From: Purpureocillium takamizusanense
Lineage: Eukaryota > Ascomycota > Sordariomycetes > Hypocreales > Ophiocordycipitaceae
Assembly: GCF_022605165.1 (NCBI RefSeq)
Contig: NC_063071.1
Span: forward strand, 682,001 to 746,000
Direction of reading: 5' to 3'
Length of the DNA: 64,000 bases
The stretch's first letter is position 1; the number at the start of each line of letters is the position of its first letter. Positions 21,675 to 32,546 of the stretch are shown here, piece after piece. Below the pieces are notes generated by a model. It did not search any database, was not told where the DNA came from, and worked only from the letters and a program-made list of their open reading frames with translations. Both the position numbers and the translations under genes were made by a program.

Positions 21675-22739
21675 TCAATCATCTCGAGACTCGTCTGAGT
21701 AGTAGTCAAAAGGCGAGGGAACGACGGCGGCACCCCCCTTCACATCATCCGGATCAGCCTCGACTTCACGAACTGGCGCCGTTGTTGAGGCAGAAGGTCG
21801 TGGCGGTATTGGGGGAGGCTCTGCAGGTTCGTGTGGTGGTGGCTGGTTAGGCGGGGGTGCGAGCGCCTCGCGCCTCAAAACCGAAGTCATGTCCCTCGCC
21901 CACTCCCACGGGCGTTCGGCGCCCCCTGGCAGGCCGTTAAAGTACTCCCAGCCCATGACGCCACCGAACTGCTGATGCCGACGCTTCAGGAGGGCGAGAA
22001 CGACAGATAGCATGTGCCAGGGCACGAAGCCGGCGCCGTTGGCGGGGTTAGTGACGAGGCCGATGACGATCTTCTCCGGGGGCCAACCCTTGCCGAGCAT
22101 GAGGTCGTACATGTAGGTGTTGCTGGCGTCGCCCCAGTTGCAGTAGAACTGAACATTGTACCAGGCAATGTCGCGGCCGCGCAGCACCTCGAGCGCCTCG
22201 TAGTCGAAGCCGCTGAGGTTCTTCTCGGCGTCGAGCATGGCCATGGCGACGGGAGCGAGGGTGATGACGAAGCCGGGGCCGAAGTCGGCGCGCAGGCGGT
22301 CGATGAGGCGGACGACGCCGCCCAGGGACATGCTCTCCTCGACGTCGAGGTCGAGGCCGTCGAGGGCGCGGCGGCGAACGAGGTCCCGCAGCGGGGCGTA
22401 GTACTCCTCGAAGCGGACGCCGTCGAGGCGGGTGAAGGAGCCCGGGGCGGCGCCGCCGAGCATGCCGAGGACGCGGACGCCCGAGGCCTGGAGGACGCGG
22501 AGCTCGGCCCAGAGGGTGTCGAAGCGGGGGTGGTCGGGCGGGTGGTCGTTGAGGGTGAGGGCCTGGGGGTCGTCGTTGAGGTGGATGGCGGCGAGCATGA
22601 CATGCGTCACGGAGATGGAGGGCTGGGTGAGGAGTGGGAGGAGGGAGATGGGCTTGCCGGAGGGGTCATGGTGGGTTTGGTAGTAGGTGATGATGCGGGG
22701 GAGGAGGGGGCGCGGCGCGGAGGAGGGGAGGGGAGGCAT
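21675..22739 (-). CDS. GH18 endo-beta-N-acetylglucosaminidase-like protein
   Basis: Single exon, 354 aa. A TIM-barrel of the GH18 type is shown by the catalytic motif DGLDLDVEE (DxxDxDxE, with the last Glu as acid/base), preceded by a strand GVRVLGMLGGA that matches the SxGG-like motif, and followed by the MGWEYFNG strand. GH18 enzymes of this kind use substrate-assisted catalysis to cleave the chitobiose core of N-glycans or chitin chains. There is no signal peptide, which points to a cytosolic ENGase that handles misfolded-glycoprotein sugars rather than a secreted chitinase (inference). The last 70 residues are Pro-rich and acidic, with no family match, and are probably disordered. The exact substrate is uncertain. 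Confidence 0.85.
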   Translation of the reverse strand: MPPLPSSAPRPLLPRIITYYQTHHDPSGKPISLLPLLTQPSISVTHVMLAAIHLNDDPQALTLNDHPPDHPRFDTLWAELRVLQASGVRVLGMLGGAAPGSFTRLDGVRFEEYYAPLRDLVRRRALDGLDLDVEESMSLGGVVRLIDRLRADFGPGFVITLAPVAMAMLDAEKNLSGFDYEALEVLRGRDIAWYNVQFYCNWGDASNTYMYDLMLGKGWPPEKIVIGLVTNPANGAGFVPWHMLSVVLALLKRRHQQFGGVMGWEYFNGLPGGAERPWEWARDMTSVLRREALAPPPNQPPPHEPAEPPPIPPRPSASTTAPVREVEADPDDVKGGAAVVPSPFDYYSDESRDD

Positions 22740-23321
22740 TTGCGGAGGTGGTAATGGCGATGGCGATGGCGATGTCGCGATGTGGGTGGTGTTTGGTGTT
22801 GAGGGGGCTGATGAAAGTGACGGGAGTGAGGCGAGGTGTCAGTGGATGGCGGGGTGCATATTGGGTCCCGTCGATCTACAGGGATCCCTTGAACCCCTGG
22901 AGTGGCCTGTGAGCGCCGTGGGGTCGGTGCGTATAGTGGACCGTGTAGCATCTTGGTATCGAGTATGTGTGACAAATTGACAATGATACGGTCGGACTAC
23001 CTAGTACCAAGTGAATGATATAGAGATCTCTTATTTATAACAGCATGAGTGTTTGCTATGCAGCAAGGTTTACCCAACTAATCGCAAGGCGGGGAGCAGA
23101 GCGAAAATGCAACCCACTGCTCTTACACCGTATAAGATGCCCTTGCTGCCTTTCAAGGCAGAGTCTAACTAAGTCTTTTGCGTGGGCATGCCGAGTCCAT
23201 GAACTCAAGAATAGAATTCGACCGATTGAAGCCATTTCAAGGAGCAATTCATACGGCTAAATGAGTCCTCAGTTATCCATCGCAGCCTTGTATACAATAC
23301 ATCTGACCGATCACCCGCATC
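22740..23321. other. Intergenic region
   Basis: No gene seen. A (GGCGAT)n-like run sits just upstream of the GH18 start (near 22752-22772). Confidence 0.5.
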
Positions 23322-24868
23322 CTACCTGAGGGGCGGCAGGCGAGTCCGTCCACTCCATAGCAACCACCCCCACAAGCCAACGACAACGGGCACGCAGATG
23401 AAGCTAAACACGAGGCTGCCCCCAAAGACCAGAGCGTGATATGTCCAGGCATTGCCTTCGTCCAAGCGCACTGCTTGGCAAACGATGGCCCACGGCAGCA
23501 CGTACAGGATGTTGCTCGCCAGGCTCTGCCACAAGTACCACTTCGGTCTAGTTGCGAGCAATATAGCAGCCAGTTGCGTCGACACGGCGTACAAAACATA
23601 GCACCAGTCCAGGGACCGCCACATATGCTCTGTGACTTTGGCTACGGCATCGCTGCCGCTGAGGTACCGTGCAAACGCGCGTGAGCCGGCCGCTGACAAG
23701 CCGACGCAGAGCGGAATCTCGAATGCGAGCGCCAGACCTACGGATATCAGGGCAGGTTGGACAACGCCGCACAGCGAGGAGAACGACATGCGGGAGTAAG
23801 GTGTTTGGCGCCTGCAGCGACCCCAGGCATGGCCCACGAAAGCCAGCGTCGTAGCCTCGAGGGCCGAAACGGGGACCATGACGAGGCCCCAGCGGATGGT
23901 GTTGAAGACGCCCCAGGCAGTGGCGTACGTGGAGCCAAGGGACACTATTGTACTAACGAGCCAGAGGTAGAGCACGTTGCGGACGGCGGATTCAGCAAAC
24001 GTGATTAATCCAGGGCGAATGAGAATCTTGAGCGCCGTGTAACGCGGCGCGGCGCTCTCGCTTGAGATGCCGTTGTCCTTCCCGCTCGAAGCATTCGTAA
24101 CGACAAAGTAGAGAATGCCAAGGAGAGCAGCGACCATGTTACAGGTGAGCTGTATGCCCGCCTGCATCTCCACGGTCGGATCATGGGGTGTCACATGGAA
24201 GGTCGAGATCAAGAGGAGGTCGAGGATAATGTTGATGGCGAATTTTGCGGAGCTGAGGATGAGGGGCACGTCTGGCTGGTCAAGCGCTCGCGACGCTGCC
24301 GCAACGGCTGCCTCTACGGCGGAGCTCAAGGCGGAGAAGCTGCTAATGCGGACGTACGTGATGCTCTTTGCGCGAGCGAGCTCCGGAACGAAGGCGTCGG
24401 TAAAGGAATGAGACGAAGAGACCAGTACGAGGGCGAGGATGAAACCGAGGAGCGTTTGGCATAGCAGCAGTGTGTAGGCGAGGGAGAGGCGGGCTGGTCC
24501 AGCCGGACGGGTTGCAATGGTGGACCATGCGGCGCGGGGGAGGCCTTCGTTGATGACCTCTGCGAGGGTCATGATGTATGTGTAGACACTAGCGCCTTTC
24601 TTTAGAATAATTCATTGCTCCCTAGAAGTCAAGTGAGATGTAAGAAATGATTGACTGACTCTGAAGTCGCCACCATGGAGGCGTCTATATGGGCAATCCA
24701 GAGTTTAGAAAGCGTGCTGTACAAGGCGGGCAGGAGAAATGCTGCGATATTGAAGCACAACGCTCCGGCGTACGTGGCTCTCCCCCATTGCAGCTTTCTT
24801 GACGACGTTTCTTCGTCGCCCTGATTAGAAGCGGCATGTGTCTCTTGAGAAGCGCGAAGGCTCTGCAT
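23322..24868 (-). CDS. MATE-like multidrug/organic-cation efflux transporter
   Basis: Two exons (24868-24660, 24588-23322) with a 71-nt GT-AG intron give 491 aa. The splice restores the conserved stretch ATSD-VYTYIM followed by [12 protein letters not shown], characteristic of the fungal MATE-like family. About twelve hydrophobic segments are visible, starting with [15 protein letters not shown] in exon 1 and ending near the C-terminus. A conserved segment [18 protein letters not shown] follows the second pair. Family members export organic cations using a proton or sodium gradient across the plasma or vacuolar membrane. Substrate unknown. No cluster partner is evident next to it. Confidence 0.88.
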
Positions 24869-25216
24869 CTCGATGCGTCAGCGACGGGTCGAGAGAGGCT
24901 TTGAATCAAGCGGGGGCTGGCGCATCGAGATGCATCGTGTTGAGGGGTTCGTTATCACATCGGGCAAGCTCGCTATAGGTAGGGAGGGTTTCGGGTTGCC
25001 GATTAGGTACTTGCCCGGCGGTAACAAGCCGACTGCGACATACATACGTACAACCAAAGCGGCCTGCTGAAGAACGTCATGACTAACGGGTCAAGGACAT
25101 CTTGTGATATTTCTCGAATGTCTCGGACCCTCCGTGAGGGTAGTACGGCAAGAGCACCGAGTTACAGCCCAACGCGCGCAAAGAAAAGAAAACCCATTAG
25201 TTAGCCTCTACAATCC
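24869..25216. other. Intergenic region
   Basis: Promoter of the MATE-like gene and 3' flank of the RTA1 gene; nothing else seen. Confidence 0.5.
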
Positions 25217-26196
25217 TCAAGACGCATGCCGGGCATATCTGCTCTTCTCCTCATCCCTCACCCTGACCGTGCTCCCGACGCACCGCCCAGGGTGCCACAC
25301 GGCAAAGAGCAGCACGGCCAGCGCAATGGGCGCGAACTCGAGGCACGCAAAGTACACCTCGTTGGTCTGCAGCGCGCCGTACAGGCCCTGGGCCGTCTCG
25401 GCGAGGCGAAACGTCGTCCTCAGGTACACGAGCAGCGTGGCGGCGGCGAAGACGGCGCAAAAGACGGACAGCCCCGTGTCGGCGATGGCGCGGCGGGCGC
25501 GGACGAGGAACGTGGCCGCCAGGACGACGAAGACGCCCATGGCGAAGACCTGGTAGGCGAGGCCGCCGAGGAGGATGTTGTTGGCGGCGGTGGGGTCCTG
25601 GCGGCGGGAGGAGCGGACGCCGATGAGGGCGGCGCCGGCGACCTGGACGACGGTGGAGATGACGTCGGAGGTGATGAAGAAGGCGAGGATGACGCGGGGC
25701 GGGAGGAAGGCGTAGCGTGTGTCATCGCCGAGGCGGGAGATGAGGGCGGAGAGGACGGTGTAGATGCCGGCGGCGAGGAAGACGGGCGCGGTGACGATGA
25801 AGAAGTAGTTGAGGACAAAGTAGATGAGGTGGTAGGGGTCGCGCTCGGCGGAGAGGGAGCGGGCGACGTAGCCGACGATCTCGAAGAGCAGGCCGACGGA
25901 GAAGGTGACGAACCACCAGCTGCGGCGGCGGGCCGCCTGGACGGCGTGCGCGACGAGGAGGAGGAAGAACCAGGCGGCGGCGAAGGCGGAGAGGGCGATG
26001 GCGGGCGTGTAGCCGTAGATGATGATGGGCGTGTCCCACTCGCCGTCGGGGTTGGGGAAGTCGGGGTCGACGTACCCGCGAGGGCGGCCTATCGTTGCGG
26101 GTGTCAGTTAGTCTCGTTTCTTTGGGGGCGTGGTTCTTGCGAACTGGGGGCGTTAGGGAGGAGGAGAGGGCATCGCGAACCTCCGTTGCCGCTCAT
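25217..26196 (-). CDS. RTA1-family lipid-translocating exporter-like protein
   Basis: Two exons (26196-26181 and 26088-25217; 92-nt intron) give 295 aa. The 16-nt first exon encodes MSGNG and is joined to GRPRGYVDPDFPN, keeping frame. Seven hydrophobic segments are visible, starting at IIIYGYTPAIALSAFAAAWF. Diagnostic RTA1 motifs are present: FEIVGYVAR, YFVLNYFFIVTAPVF, TSDVISTVVQVAGAAL and, near the C-terminus, RTTFRLAE followed by NEVYFACLE. RTA1-type proteins are seven-helix plasma-membrane proteins of fungi linked to lipid-asymmetry and sterol or toxicant stress (7-aminocholesterol resistance in yeast); transport activity is assumed rather than shown. The donor GTTCGC is atypical but frame and the ATG leave no better option. 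Confidence 0.9.
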
Positions 26197-27273
26197 GATG
26201 GTGACGAGAAGAGACGATCAACAACAAGGTTGCTGTTGTTGCTGTGGACGGACGCCTCGACTACAAAAGGGGGCCCTCCATATACGAGCACTCGGCTGTC
26301 CGATGGGCGATGAGGATTCTCGTCGGCATTAGTAGCCTCTGCTTGTCAAAAGGGGCGAACGAAGCGAGGCGGTTATTTATTTCTCATTATATATGCGATG
26401 CCGTTACTAGCCCGCACCCCCGTCGCAAGCCTCATCTGCAGGCAGGATAGTAGTTTGCCAAGCCATGACGAGCTGGAATCAAGGGCGGTGCCTGTGCCCG
26501 GCCCTATTAAACACCGTTGGAAGAATGGCAAGGTTAATGCGATTAAGCTCCTTGTGAAGGGGGGCTGAATGCCACGACGCTTACCGGCCGGCGAGGCACG
26601 AGGTGGGCGGGTTTCCCGATCTGCGTGTCGAGCGGGATAGTCATGAATCACCGTTTTTGCTGTCACGGATTGAGCCTGAAAAGGGCTTGTTGTTGGGGGG
26701 GCTTGACAGGGGGGACGTGGTTCAGCCAAAGCGGAGAGAGAGGCCTTGTTAGTGTCAGCCATCGTTTGACGCCTGGGCCACGTTCAGCACGGGCACCAGA
26801 GGCAACTCCGCAGCGCAAGTGAACTCGGAGGTGCAGATGAATAGCAGGAGGGGAGGGCGATTGGCCCCGGGACGGGGCGGGGGCTCGGCGCCGGCTGTCT
26901 GTCGGTGCTCCGAGGCGGACCCACGCCGACGGACGGGACGGGGAGGCTTGGATGTGCCGCGCGGCGCCGCGACGACGTTGTACATATACATACCTAGGGC
27001 CGCCGGTGGTCAGAGGGACGACATGCGCGCCACGATACTACTAACGTACTGGAATGGCGTGGCCGGATCCCTCGCTTGTGTGTGCTGTCTTGCACTGCCT
27101 TTGTGTTCCAAGATGGGCGTCTTGATCGAGATTCGATACAGTTCAGCGGCTGACGACGCACGAGAGATCACGGCGCAAAAAAGGCTCTGTCATCGTGGTT
27201 CGTAAACGACCACTACTTTCGTACTTTGTACAGTCGAGCGTATATTGTACAGTATACATGCGCCTTTGTTGCC
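26197..27273. other. Intergenic region
   Basis: About 1.1 kb with no recognisable gene on either strand. Confidence 0.5.
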
Positions 27274-28566
27274 TCACTCCCACCACTCCCTCGTCGGGCC
27301 GTTCGCCGGCCGGCCTGCAGGCCTGCTCCCCTCCGCCTCTGCCCCGGACGACGCCTCCGCCTTTCCGGCGACGACAACCTGCTCCGGCACGGCCTCGGCC
27401 TCGGCAGTGGCAGTGGCAGTTGCAGTGGCAGGGGCGGTAGGGGCGGTGGTGGTCGACGGCCCCTCCCGGACGGCCTCCTCGTAGGAAATGGGCGGCCCCT
27501 CGTCGGGCGGTGGCGGCAGCGAGGTCACGCCGTCAAAGACGCGCTGCCGCTCCTCCTGCAGGGCAATGCGGCCGGCCTTGAGCTCGGCCTCGCGCCGGGC
27601 CACCTCGGCGGCGAAGCGACCCTTCCGCGCGGCGGCGGCGTCCAGCTCCTCGCGCAGGGCGGTGGCGCAGCGCATCATCTCGGCGCGCCCGCGCTCAATC
27701 TCGCGGTGAAAGGCCATGTCGGTAAAGATGTTGTCGAAGAAGACGTCGGCAAAGATGTGCCCGTGGTTGATGTTGACGCCGGGCAGGGTCTTGACCTGGG
27801 GGCTCGCCCTCTGCGCGCGCGAGGCCTGCAGCCGCGCCATCATGAGCAGCCGGTCGGCGTCGGCCAGGGCGTTGCGCTCCAGCACGTCGGCGAACCCCCC
27901 GCCGCCAAACATGTCGACGCGCGAGTAGCTCAGGGCGTCGCCAATGTGCTGCAGCGCCTGCATCATGAGCGCGTCGCCGCTCGCCAGCAGCCGCGCCGCC
28001 TCGGCCTCGGCCTCGCACGCCGCCCGCGCCGCCCGGTACCGCCGCACGAGCGCCTCGCACCGCTGCTCCGCCGCGTCCTCGTCCGGGAAGTCAGGCGTCG
28101 GCCCCGCGAAGATGGCGTGGTACAGCTCGTCGAGCTGCCGCTGCGCCTCGCGGTTGCGGGCCGCCGTCGTCTCCAGCGACCGCCCGGCCTGCCGCGCCTC
28201 CTCCACCTGCGCCCGGAGCCCCCCGTTGATCTTGTCCTCCTGGTGCGCCCGCTGCAGCACCTCGAAGTACTCGCGCTCGCCCCGGTCCGCCTTTTCCGCG
28301 AACCGGTCCTTCTTGCCCGCCGCCTTGTACACGAACCGCCGCACCGAGCTGTCGCGGTACTTTTGGTGCTCCTTGAGCCCCAGCTCGCGCCGCCCGTTGA
28401 GGGCCTTGAGCCGCGAGTCGGATGCCCGCAGCTGCGCGCTCAGCTCGTCGAGGAACCGCCGGTGCTGCTCGAGGTCCGGCGGCGCGTGGTCCGTCTCGGC
28501 GAGTGTGCGCAGCAGGTCGCTGTTTCTGGCGGCCGCATCCTGGATCTTGGCCGAGATGTCGGCCAT
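27274..28566 (-). CDS. Coiled-coil protein of unknown function
   Basis: Single exon, 430 aa from the ATG at 28566. Most of residues 1-190 and 290-360 are charged heptad-like helices rich in Arg, Glu, Gln and Ala, with no membrane segment or signal peptide. A central, less helical part (about 205-290) has a Gly-rich FGGGGFADVLE loop and the well-conserved-looking segment LPGVNINHGHIFADVFFDNIF. The C-terminal 70 residues are Ala/Thr/Pro-rich (TATATATA) and likely disordered. The pattern fits a conserved fungal scaffold or membrane-curvature protein (inference only), and I cannot name the family. The high GC and strong codon bias agree with its being a real gene, as does the single long frame. 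Confidence 0.82.
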   Translation of the reverse strand: MADISAKIQDAAARNSDLLRTLAETDHAPPDLEQHRRFLDELSAQLRASDSRLKALNGRRELGLKEHQKYRDSSVRRFVYKAAGKKDRFAEKADRGEREYFEVLQRAHQEDKINGGLRAQVEEARQAGRSLETTAARNREAQRQLDELYHAIFAGPTPDFPDEDAAEQRCEALVRRYRAARAACEAEAEAARLLASGDALMMQALQHIGDALSYSRVDMFGGGGFADVLERNALADADRLLMMARLQASRAQRASPQVKTLPGVNINHGHIFADVFFDNIFTDMAFHREIERGRAEMMRCATALREELDAAAARKGRFAAEVARREAELKAGRIALQEERQRVFDGVTSLPPPPDEGPPISYEEAVREGPSTTTAPTAPATATATATAEAEAVPEQVVVAGKAEASSGAEAEGSRPAGRPANGPTREWWE

Positions 28567-29597
28567 GGCGGCGAGCACAGCGATTCACAGAGGCAGTTGT
28601 GTGTGATGTGACGCCGAGGGTAGCGGGGGTGTATCGTGAAGCCGAAAGGCACTGCGCCTGGTATGAAGAAGATGGTGGAAAGGTGGCATAAGGGTTTGTC
28701 GTCATGAGCCAAACTTCCCAGGCCTAACTCGGGACTCTGAGTCTGGAGCCTCTCGACATCTTAAAGGTCGCCTTGGCCATCTAGCACAGCAAAGGCGCAA
28801 GTACGCCTCGCAACCTTAAATGCCCGCAGTGGCTCATGGGACCCTGAGCAACCATGACATCAGGAGCACGCGACGAGTCGGGTGTGCAGGGGGGATGTGG
28901 TGGAATCACGGCGCAAGCTTGTCACCTAGCGGCCGTTCCGGCGGCCCATCAGCGCCCCGGCGGCCGTGGCGGTGCTGGCGGGCTGTGCAACGCTCCAGGC
29001 GATACGCGGCGCATCGAAGCGGCCCAGGCGCCTAAAATGTGGCGCCGCGGTCTCTGTAATGCCCGTAGAATTTGTCACTCAGGCTGGTCAGGTTCAAGCT
29101 TGGTGGCGATGACAGACATGCCGTTCGGTGTTGTTGCTGAAGCAAGCCTCCTTTACGACCTGCACGGGCAATCGGAGAACTTCTGCTGCCCGTGAAGAAA
29201 AAAAAGTAAAAGCTGGTATGGCGACGAAAAAGCGTTGATTCATCCTCAGCACCCCTTGCGTACTTCGTAGTCTGGACCGCCTGCATGGCAGCTCCGTGAC
29301 CAGAAACAAAGGCTTATCTATGAGAGCCTGTTTTCTGGCGCGATGAACTTCAATATGCGAAGACTCACTGGGCTCAGAAATGGAGAATAAGAAGATAAAG
29401 GCTTCGCAAGCATTTCTATCTGCTGGATAATCAAATTTCTTACCTCGTCGATCGGGTGTACCTGTCTGTCGGGCGGGTCACCGGAATTACCCGCGCCGCG
29501 CCCGGGATGGAGCTCGACGACAAAACCACCAAACAATTGTTCTCGCCAGCCCCTGCCCACCTCGCCGCAGCTCCGAGCCGCAACACACCAACCGCCC
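28567..29597. promoter_or_regulatory. Divergent intergenic region (1 kb)
   Basis: Promoters of the coiled-coil gene and the mitochondrial-type gene. One TACTTCGTA 9-mer at 29261-29269. No gene seen. Confidence 0.5.
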
Positions 29598-31598
29598 ATG
29601 GCCTCCAAATCCGCACTGCTGCCGCGCGGCGGGCCACCGCGCCTGCTCGCCCGCGCCGGCAGACGGCGGTACCAAGCTCCAACATGTCCCTTTTGCTCAC
29701 TCGCCCCCCAATCGACGCCCGCCAGGCATGCCCAGACCAGCAGAGCTCCCGCGAGACCTCGCCGCGACGTCGCCTCAGCAGCACGGCCCAGACGATGGCA
29801 GTCGACTGCGACGCCCGTGACCTCGGCCACGCCGCCGCCGCCGCCGAATCCCCGCCTCGAACTCGAAAACGCCCTCCTTGAGCTCCAGCGCCGGGCTCCC
29901 AACCTCGTCAACCTCTCCCGCCTGCAATTGGCACTGCAGGGCCTGCGACAGCCCGCCGGCCAGGAAGTCGTCCGTGTCGCTATCCTCGGGCTGGCCAACG
30001 GTGGCTCGACAGAGGGCGGCGCCGGTGCCGTCCATACAGCCCGCAGGGTTCTTCGCATGTTGCTAGTCGACCCGCTCTCCGACGAGCAGCCGTGGGAGCA
30101 GCAGTTGGCGGATCACGACCCGAGCAAGCCTCTCATCGTGCGCGTCGCGCCGGGCCAGCGTCGTGATGTGCGCGTCGACATCTCAACGGATACGGCTCTG
30201 CATGAGCTGCATGTCTCGTCGCCCGACTTGAATGGACTCAACCTGGAGCTGCTCCTCATGGAGGTCACCGCCCCGTACGGCGCACCTGGCGAGGTCACGG
30301 TCCAGTCCCTCGAGGACGCCATCCTCGTCCCCACCGTCGACATACCTTCTGCGGAAGACCGCCTCTCGCCAGTCACCACTCCCGTACACCAGGCGCTTCT
30401 CGTCGCCGACGGCTTCATGGGTGCCGTCAACGTCTCCGCCCTGCCCGTCTCCGAGGCAGGTGGCTCCATCAAGGCCGCCGTCCAAGTCGAAGGCGTCGCC
30501 AAGGAGCAGCTCGATACAGACTTTGATGTCATCGACGTCTCTCAAGCAGAACAGGGCATTCGGCTTTTCCGCCAAAGTCCTAAACACGCCATGGACTACG
30601 AGCGCCTCTGGTTCACGAGCAACATCCCTGCTCTCGCGTCGTGGCTCAGAGCTGGTGCCCAGTCCACCGAGGAGGCCACCAAGCCCGCCGTACGGCAGCT
30701 CATCGCCTCGCTGCTTCAAAATACAATCTCCTCCATCCACGCCGCCGACGCGCAGAAGCTGTCGCGCGCCCTCGCCGCAGACGGAGCTTCTCCCGCTCTC
30801 GTCGGCCTACACGGCCGTCTCGCCGACTGGGCGCAGCGTGCCCACGCCGAGCTTCAGGACGAGCTAGATCTCGCCTTCACCGGTCGCCGCTGGAGGAAGC
30901 TCGGCTGGTGGAAGCTCTTCTGGCGCGTCGACGACGTCGCCATGCTGACAAACGAGATGCTCAGCCAGCGCTTCATGCCCACGGCCGAACAGGAGCTCGT
31001 GTACCTCACCGGCCGCATCGCCGAGCTCCTCGCCGGCGACTCCCCGCGGTACCCGCAGCCCGTCTCCGCGCGTGACGCAACAGACAGCGGCGCCGTCGCG
31101 TCCGAGCAGCGCCGCCTCGGCTCCGGGGAGCGGGCGCCCGCCCTCGCGGCGACGTCGTCCTCGGCGCTACCCAAGTGGCCCGGCCACATCGCCTTCACGC
31201 GCCGCTACCTGCAGAACGAGACGGTCCCCGCACTGCAGTCGCTGGCGCAGCGCCTCGTCGTGCAGGCGCTCGGCACGTCGGGCGTGGCCACGTCCCTCGC
31301 CGCCCTCCTGTACGCCTCGTCGCTAGCGTCCACGCTCTACGAGGCCGGCGCCGTGGCCGCCCTGGGCGTCGTGTACAGCCTGAGCCACATGCAGAAGAGG
31401 TGGGAGACGGCGCGGGGCTTCTGGGAGGGCGAGGTGCGTGAGGAGGGACGCAAGGCGGTCAGGGGCGCCGAGGAGAGCGTAGCCGCGGTGCTCGACAACG
31501 GGGCGGCGGTCAAGGCCTCGGAGCAGGAGGCGCAGGAGCTGCAGAGCGTGAGGGAGCTGGTGGCCAAGGCCGAGGACGCGCTATCGCGGATACAATAG
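29598..31598 (+). CDS. Mitochondrial-type membrane protein of unknown function (possibly Mmc1-like)
   Basis: Single exon, 666 aa. The first 65 residues are rich in Arg, Ser and Ala and almost free of acidic residues (LLARAGRRRYQAPTC), as in mitochondrial presequences. A mostly beta/alpha soluble part (about 95-330) includes VRVAILGLANGG and a repeated acidic strand pattern. A conserved-looking core (about 420-470) reads RRWRKLGWWKLFWRVDDV, followed by EQELVYLTGRI. Near 550-605 two hydrophobic stretches (LAALLYASSLASTLY, AVAALGVVYSLSHM) may span the inner membrane, and the C-terminus is a charged coiled coil. I believe this is the fungal family annotated as Mmc1, but that is from memory of motifs and uncertain. 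Function unknown. Confidence 0.85.
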   Translation: MASKSALLPRGGPPRLLARAGRRRYQAPTCPFCSLAPQSTPARHAQTSRAPARPRRDVASAARPRRWQSTATPVTSATPPPPPNPRLELENALLELQRRAPNLVNLSRLQLALQGLRQPAGQEVVRVAILGLANGGSTEGGAGAVHTARRVLRMLLVDPLSDEQPWEQQLADHDPSKPLIVRVAPGQRRDVRVDISTDTALHELHVSSPDLNGLNLELLLMEVTAPYGAPGEVTVQSLEDAILVPTVDIPSAEDRLSPVTTPVHQALLVADGFMGAVNVSALPVSEAGGSIKAAVQVEGVAKEQLDTDFDVIDVSQAEQGIRLFRQSPKHAMDYERLWFTSNIPALASWLRAGAQSTEEATKPAVRQLIASLLQNTISSIHAADAQKLSRALAADGASPALVGLHGRLADWAQRAHAELQDELDLAFTGRRWRKLGWWKLFWRVDDVAMLTNEMLSQRFMPTAEQELVYLTGRIAELLAGDSPRYPQPVSARDATDSGAVASEQRRLGSGERAPALAATSSSALPKWPGHIAFTRRYLQNETVPALQSLAQRLVVQALGTSGVATSLAALLYASSLASTLYEAGAVAALGVVYSLSHMQKRWETARGFWEGEVREEGRKAVRGAEESVAAVLDNGAAVKASEQEAQELQSVRELVAKAEDALSRIQ

Positions 31599-32546
31599 AC
31601 GCGCGCATGTATGTTATACGTGTATGATAGATCACGGCCCAGACGACGACGACAACAGAAAAGTCTTGTCTGGCACTTGTGACAGCTTCGCATTCACTCT
31701 CTATATCCATTGGTGTGCTATGCTTTCAAACACGCATTCCTCGCAACCGATATCCTAGCAGCCAGCGTCCTCGCAACCAGTAGCCTTGCCAAAACAGCCA
31801 TCCTAGCGTAGTCGAGGACGTATTGTGCCATAACCCAAATTCGAAAGCCTATGCCACAAGGCCGTGCCGCACACGCGCACTTTTAGCGTGCAGCCCTGCC
31901 AGCGGAGGCGGCCGCAGGTGCCGGGAGCACCGCCACCCGAGCGGCCACTATCACCAGCTGGACGGGGAGGAGCCCATGTTGGGCTGATACCTAATAAGAG
32001 GGGGGCGGCGGGAACGCGTTGAACGCGAACGAAACGGGAGGCGCACCGGCCATGGCCGCGGCAGCCGCGGCGCGGCGGCCTGCCTGGAAAGCAGCAGAGG
32101 TGTTGGCATGGACGCCACCACCACCACCACCACCACCACGGGGAGCAGAGGAGCGCCTGCAAGGAAAAAAAGTCACGTTGTCAGCCGAATGGTTCTGAGA
32201 GCGAATGGAAGACCACTGTTGTTTTGTTTGTCTCTGGGGCCAGGTTCGTCCAGTCTCCGCCGGCCGAAGTGAAGTCGCCAAAACAATCAAGACTTTTCCT
32301 GCCACGTGCCCTGCCTGTTCAGCCAGCAGAGGCAAGAACCTGCCCATATTCCGGAACGCCAACATGATGGGGAGAAAAACAAAACCCCAAAGCACCCTAT
32401 TCCATAGAAAACAACATAACCCCCAGGGATTATAGGCACGCGAGGGGGGGGCGGGATCATCAGAAGATGGGCTTCTTCTCGTCGTACCTTTCGATCGAAG
32501 AGGTGGCGCTGGCGGCGGCGCCCGAATCAGAGGCACGGGGAGCATC
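31599..32546. other. Region downstream of Sm D3, with possible 3'-UTR intron
   Basis: On the minus strand, a strong donor (AAAG|GTACGA at 32487) pairs with a textbook acceptor (TTTTTTTCCTTGCAG, ending at 32157). The exon that follows opens a 55-residue Gly/Ala/Pro-rich frame ending FNAFPPPPSY. Because the Sm D3 stop lies before the donor, this is either a 3'-UTR intron or the last exon of an unrecognised isoform or gene. A (CCA)n run lies at 32115-32139. Confidence 0.35.
32115..32139. repeat. (CCA)8 microsatellite
   Basis: Uninterrupted CCA units; on the minus strand they would encode poly-Gly. Confidence 0.85.

Noticed and set aside
25226..26332. Plus-strand 368-aa ORF across the RTA1 gene
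   Set aside because: Antisense shadow; the minus strand carries the RTA1 motifs and hydrophobic segments.
27226..28611. Plus-strand 461-aa ORF opposite the coiled-coil gene
   Set aside because: Arg/Leu/Pro-rich mirror of a coiled-coil coding strand, and no ATG context or motif. The minus frame has heptads and a conserved-looking centre.
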